Shown here in pieces: positions 61,239-64,000 of a stretch of DNA of 64,000 bases. The notes beneath the pieces were generated by a model. The model saw only the letters and a program-made list of their open reading frames with translations. It was not told the origin of the DNA and made no database searches. A program made the translations under genes and the position numbers. Origin of the DNA: Ruminococcus sp. (GTDB lineage: Bacteria > Bacillota > Clostridia > Oscillospirales > Ruminococcaceae); contig SVNK01000003.1 of assembly GCA_015066935.1 (NCBI GenBank), forward strand, positions 186,001 through 250,000, in the 5' to 3' direction. Within the stretch, counting starts at the first letter, position 1. Each line of letters starts with the position of its first letter.

Positions 61239-61275
61239 TAAAAAGACTGCACAGATATTCTCCGTGCAGTCTTTC
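61239..61275. terminator. Terminator (second copy of a repeated hairpin)
   Basis: AAGACTGCAC, AGATATTCTCC, GTGCAGTCTT, identical in stem and loop to 60564-60599. It terminates the HTH gene and, on the minus strand, the GH26 gene. Confidence 0.85.
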
Positions 61276-61288
61276 TGATTATTATCCT

Positions 61289-63442
61289 TTATATTTCAGG
61301 AACCACATCTTTACCATAAACAGGAAGCTTCTCGGTAAGTCCGAGGAGATAACCCTGAATTGCAAGAGCGTCTCTGTTAGTGATGCCGTCGCCGGGATCG
61401 AATACATCCGCATTGAGTGCACCCTGCTCAGAAATCTCATACTTGGCAGGATTTGCCTTATGCTGCATAATGAGAATTGCGTCTGCAAGATTAACTGTAC
61501 CGTCCTCATTAGCATCGCCGTAGTCAACATCAGCGGGAGCACTGCCGCCAAAGGTATAGTCTACCATATCGCAGTCCTTATCTGTAGCTGACTCTGTAGC
61601 AGCGTTCCATACGTTAGACCACCAGATCTGGAACTCTGCTGTCTTGATGGAAGCAGGAATATCGGAAATATCAAGCTCAACAACAAGCTTACCTGTAGAA
61701 TCGGCATTGCCGCTCCAATCAATGTTTACCCAGTCATCAGCACTTGTACCGTAACCGAGTCCGCCGCCGATTGAAGCAGTTGCAGCACCGTCGATTTCGA
61801 CAGTCATAGTAGTTCTGTCATCGGGGAGTTCGATTTTGTATGATTTCTGTGCAAAAACAAACTGTGAGGGATCTGTAGTAGTTGTTGTCATTGTAGTAGT
61901 TGTTCTTGATGTGGTAGTAGTGCTGGGATCGATAACGATATTGCGTGTATAGAGGTCCTTGGGAAGTTCATCAAGAGTTACACAATATTCACTCTGATAC
62001 ATAGCGATAGTGTTTTCCTTTGTATTGAACTTAGGGTCTGAAAGGAAGTTGATATCAGAGCTTCCGCCGTCATACCAAGTACAGAAATAGAGCCAGCCAG
62101 CCTTATCATTTGTGAGGTTCTCGACAGTTGAGAAGCTGTCGTTCTCAGCCATTGCTACCATTTTTGAACTGTCATATTTCTCCATGATTCCGTAGAATAT
62201 TGATGATGCGGAACCTGTGTTGCCGGAATACTTATCGTAACCGATAATATCAACATAATTGTCGCCGGGATACCAGTTTACGGATGTATCAAAGTTGTAG
62301 CTGTTCCACTCCCAGATGAGGTTGTGGCAGCCGTATTCGTTTGTAAGAATGTCATATGTATAGATCCAGAGCTTCTTGTAAGCCTCGGAACCTTCTCTGC
62401 CCCACCAGAACCATGAGCCTGTTTCTCCGCCTGCACCTTCGGCTTCGTGGAGAGGTCTCCAGAGTACGGGAATACCCTGTTCCTGAAGCTCAAGGAATTC
62501 CTTGGCAAGGATGTCGAGAGACTGAAGATAGTACTCGTTGTCCTTTGTGCCGGGAGTAGCTGCCTTTGAAGGCGAGAAATCGGTCTTTGTACCGTAAGTT
62601 GTAGCACTCCAGTCGATTCTGCTTCCGATTGTGTAGCTTTCGAAATCGTTGGGGACATTAAGGTGGAACGACGCTGTTGCGATACCGTTCTTATCCTTTA
62701 CCCAGTTGATAATACGGTCAGTTGAGCCGTCGTCGCTGCCGTATGCCGGACAGCAGAAGTTACCGTAGTCAAAGCCTCTGATTGCGGGATAATGACCTGT
62801 AAGGTCGTTGAGGTATTCAAACTCGTACTCAAGATTGTGAGGTCCGCCTGAGTAGATTTCCTGCTGACCTGAGATGATTCCGTTACCGTAAACTTCTGAG
62901 AGATAGTCCATGAGACTTCTTACCTCAGGGATTGCCTTTGTGTCGCAGGGGGAAGTCTGGGACGCCTTTATTTCAGGCAGCTGAACGGATTCTACTGTGA
63001 AATAATCGAAGTTGGACCAGCCCCAGCTCTTGCTGATGAGCATAGTGTTTGTGCCCTTCTTGAGCGGAACAGCCTGTACTTTTACTGCTTCAAATCCTGC
63101 ACTTGAGGGAATTGCCAGTGCACCCTGACCGTTCCCGTTGATTGAAAGATCCTGCTGTTTGCTTCCGCCGATACCGCCTGCATAAACAGTAATGTCGTAA
63201 GCACCGGCTTCCTCTACCTCAAAGTCGATAGAGATTGTTCCGCTGTCAGTCATTTTAAGACATTTTCCGCCGCTTGCGCCTGAACTGTTCTCGACGGTAA
63301 CGTCACCTGTAATGACAGCGTCCTCAAACTCGTACTTTGCACCTTCTGCTGATGTTGCGATTCCGCCTATTGCGAGACCGTTCACAGCCAGAGCAGCCGA
63401 CATAACGACAGCTCCTGTCTTCTTCAAAAATTTTGAATGCAT
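61289..63442 (-). CDS. Cellulosomal GH26 mannanase with CBM35-like module, extra module and dockerin
   Basis: A 717-residue secreted enzyme. The signal peptide (~1-32) starts MHSKFLKKTGAVVMSAALAV. A CBM35-like module (~34-155; YEFEDAVITG and YFTVESV) precedes the GH26 domain (~165-505), with the acid/base Glu in WRPLHEAEG (~325) and the presumed nucleophile in VAMAENDSFS (~433). A Thr-rich linker leads to an unassigned beta-rich module (~540-635; EFQIWWSNVWNA) and a dockerin (~642-717) starting YGDANEDGTVNLADAILI. It should hydrolyse beta-1,4-mannans. The ribosome binding site is GGGAGGA. Its mRNA leader includes the repeat at 63477-63726. Confidence 0.92.
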   Translation of the reverse strand: MHSKFLKKTGAVVMSAALAVNGLAIGGIATSAEGAKYEFEDAVITGDVTVENSSGASGGKCLKMTDSGTISIDFEVEEAGAYDITVYAGGIGGSKQQDLSINGNGQGALAIPSSAGFEAVKVQAVPLKKGTNTMLISKSWGWSNFDYFTVESVQLPEIKASQTSPCDTKAIPEVRSLMDYLSEVYGNGIISGQQEIYSGGPHNLEYEFEYLNDLTGHYPAIRGFDYGNFCCPAYGSDDGSTDRIINWVKDKNGIATASFHLNVPNDFESYTIGSRIDWSATTYGTKTDFSPSKAATPGTKDNEYYLQSLDILAKEFLELQEQGIPVLWRPLHEAEGAGGETGSWFWWGREGSEAYKKLWIYTYDILTNEYGCHNLIWEWNSYNFDTSVNWYPGDNYVDIIGYDKYSGNTGSASSIFYGIMEKYDSSKMVAMAENDSFSTVENLTNDKAGWLYFCTWYDGGSSDINFLSDPKFNTKENTIAMYQSEYCVTLDELPKDLYTRNIVIDPSTTTTSRTTTTMTTTTTDPSQFVFAQKSYKIELPDDRTTMTVEIDGAATASIGGGLGYGTSADDWVNIDWSGNADSTGKLVVELDISDIPASIKTAEFQIWWSNVWNAATESATDKDCDMVDYTFGGSAPADVDYGDANEDGTVNLADAILIMQHKANPAKYEISEQGALNADVFDPGDGITNRDALAIQGYLLGLTEKLPVYGKDVVPEI

Positions 63443-63476
63443 TTTAATATCCTCCCAAAAATATATTTGTCCTTTT

Positions 63477-63726
63477 ATTAATGTCAGCTCATCAACTTAA
63501 AATTGGCTTAATATAGCTTTATAAAGCCAATTTTAAGTTGACAAAGTGCAAGAAAAAATAAAGGAATTGATAATTTTTCTTGCACTTTGTTTTGCCCTAT
63601 AGGGCAAAATGAGCAAGACATCAATGAATGTGATGCGCAAATTCCTCATATTATAAAGAATTTGCGCTCCCCGAACGAAGTTCGGGGCAATAACCGCCTG
63701 ACGGCGGTTATTGAGGACACATTAAT
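63477..63726 (-). repeat. Dispersed structured repeat, full copy 3 (best preserved)
   Basis: A 250-bp element in the GH26 leader. Perfect stems: TCAACTTAAAATTGGCTT (63492-63509) with its complement (63524-63541); CAAAGTGCAAGAAAAA (63542-63557) with its complement (63574-63589); TTTTGCCCTATAGGGCAAAA (63590-63609); GCGCAAATTC (63635-63644) with GAATTTGCGC (63658-63667); CCCCGAA (63669-63675) with TTCGGGG (63681-63687), loop CGAAG; AATAACCGCC (63689-63698) with GGCGGTTATT (63703-63712). The A end, ATTAATGTC-A-GCTCAT (63477-63491), can pair with ATGAGC-AA-GACATCAAT (63609-63625). The outer ends ATTAATGT and ACATTAAT are also inverted repeats. Confidence 0.9.
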
Positions 63727-63753
63727 TATAACGCATATTTTTTGGTAAATCAA
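63725..63753 (-). promoter_or_regulatory. Promoter abutting the repeat, upstream of the GH26 gene
   Basis: On the minus strand: TTGATT (complement of 63748-63753), a 17-bp spacer and TATAAT (complement of 63725-63730), whose last bases coincide with the outer end of the repeat. The start codon is 282 bp downstream, so the repeat makes up most of the leader. Confidence 0.7.
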
Positions 63754-63814
63754 GTGTTTCTAATTTATTTTACATTTTTATAATAATTTTGGAGAATATG
63801 CCGTCTCACAGCGA

Positions 63815-63843
63815 TTGACTTTTATGTTAAAAAACTGTATAAT
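63815..63843 (+). promoter_or_regulatory. Promoter of the partial gene at the window end
   Basis: TTGACT (63815-63820), a 17-bp spacer and TATAAT (63838-63843), 20 bp before the start codon. Confidence 0.75.
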
Positions 63844-63862
63844 TACATCAGGAGGGATTGAT

Positions 63863-64000
63863 ATGACCGAATATCTTAAAGCATATATGAAAACAGTTTC
63901 ACAGCGTCTTGAAAACTGCTCTGAAAAGTCTGACCTTGACGAAATCTTTGCGGAACACAAGGATAAAATCTCTTTTATGCAGCATGAACGCATTGTACAT
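63863..64000 (+). CDS. Partial gene of unknown function (C-terminus off window)
   Basis: The first 46 codons of a gene that runs out of the window: MTEYLKAYMKTVSQRLENCS and so on, ending ...ISFMQHERIVH. AGGAGGGAT precedes the ATG and a near-consensus promoter lies directly upstream. The FxQHERxxH segment resembles a conserved motif in small membrane proteins of gut Firmicutes whose function I cannot name, so no function is given. Confidence 0.7.
   Translation, partial: MTEYLKAYMKTVSQRLENCSEKSDLDEIFAEHKDKISFMQHERIVH

Overview
The window is a chromosomal segment from a Gram-positive, anaerobic, cellulosome-producing clostridium, most likely a Ruminococcus close to R. flavefaciens. The genus call is inference. 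It rests on four secreted proteins with C-terminal type-I-like dockerins, GH9, GH26 and GH5 glycoside hydrolases, a three-gene NAD-linked [FeFe] hydrogenase, an IspH-ribosomal protein S1 fusion, AddAB instead of RecBCD, and moderate GC content. There are no rRNA genes, phage genes, transposase genes or CRISPR arrays, and I saw no tRNA.

Layout. 1-12.4 kb: a partial membrane protein, rlmB, nfeD/SPFH, a phosphoesterase, tepA-spoIIIE, a YgiQ radical SAM protein, an MBL hydrolase/DUF3006 pair and an HI0933 flavoprotein. 12.4-15.7 kb: cmk-plsC-ispH/rpsA. 15.9-23.5 kb: a cellulosome cluster with two GH9-dockerin enzymes convergent with a B-repeat/dockerin protein preceded by a DUF4250 gene. 23.9-28.1 kb: hydCBA. 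28-33 kb: a SIMPL protein, guaD, tyrA, a pseudouridine synthase and a tandem GH25 lysozyme. 33.4-41.9 kb: addB-addA and htrA. 42-46 kb: a thioesterase, an LTA-synthase-like sulfatase and a FabG-like SDR. 46-58 kb: DUF896, cdd, two radical-SAM-linked genes, rplS-lepB-rbgA-rnhB-yraN-thrC, a phosphoesterase, and tig-clpP-clpX. 58-64 kb: a patatin, a cytosolic-looking GH5, a small Cys-rich protein/HTH pair, a GH26 mannanase with dockerin, and a partial gene.

The main unexpected signal is a dispersed, highly structured repeat of about 250 bp (21706-21956, 58966-59214, 63477-63726) with partial copies at 41954-42100 (module A) and 45822-45942 (module B). In three of the five places one end abuts the TATAAT of a different promoter (TTGATT, TTGACA or TTGAAT, each with a 17-bp spacer), and the other end lies about 26-34 nt before a start codon. 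The element would therefore form the 5' leader of the GH26, patatin and DUF896 mRNAs. Its stems are perfect or show compensating changes between copies. It is either a mobile palindromic element that targets TATA-like sites or a leader RNA; I cannot tell which from the sequence alone.

How the genes work together: the dockerin enzymes and the GH5 act on plant beta-glucans and mannans; HydABC reoxidises NADH and ferredoxin made during fermentation of the sugars; and the tig-clpP-clpX, htrA, addAB and ribosome-assembly genes are ordinary housekeeping functions.
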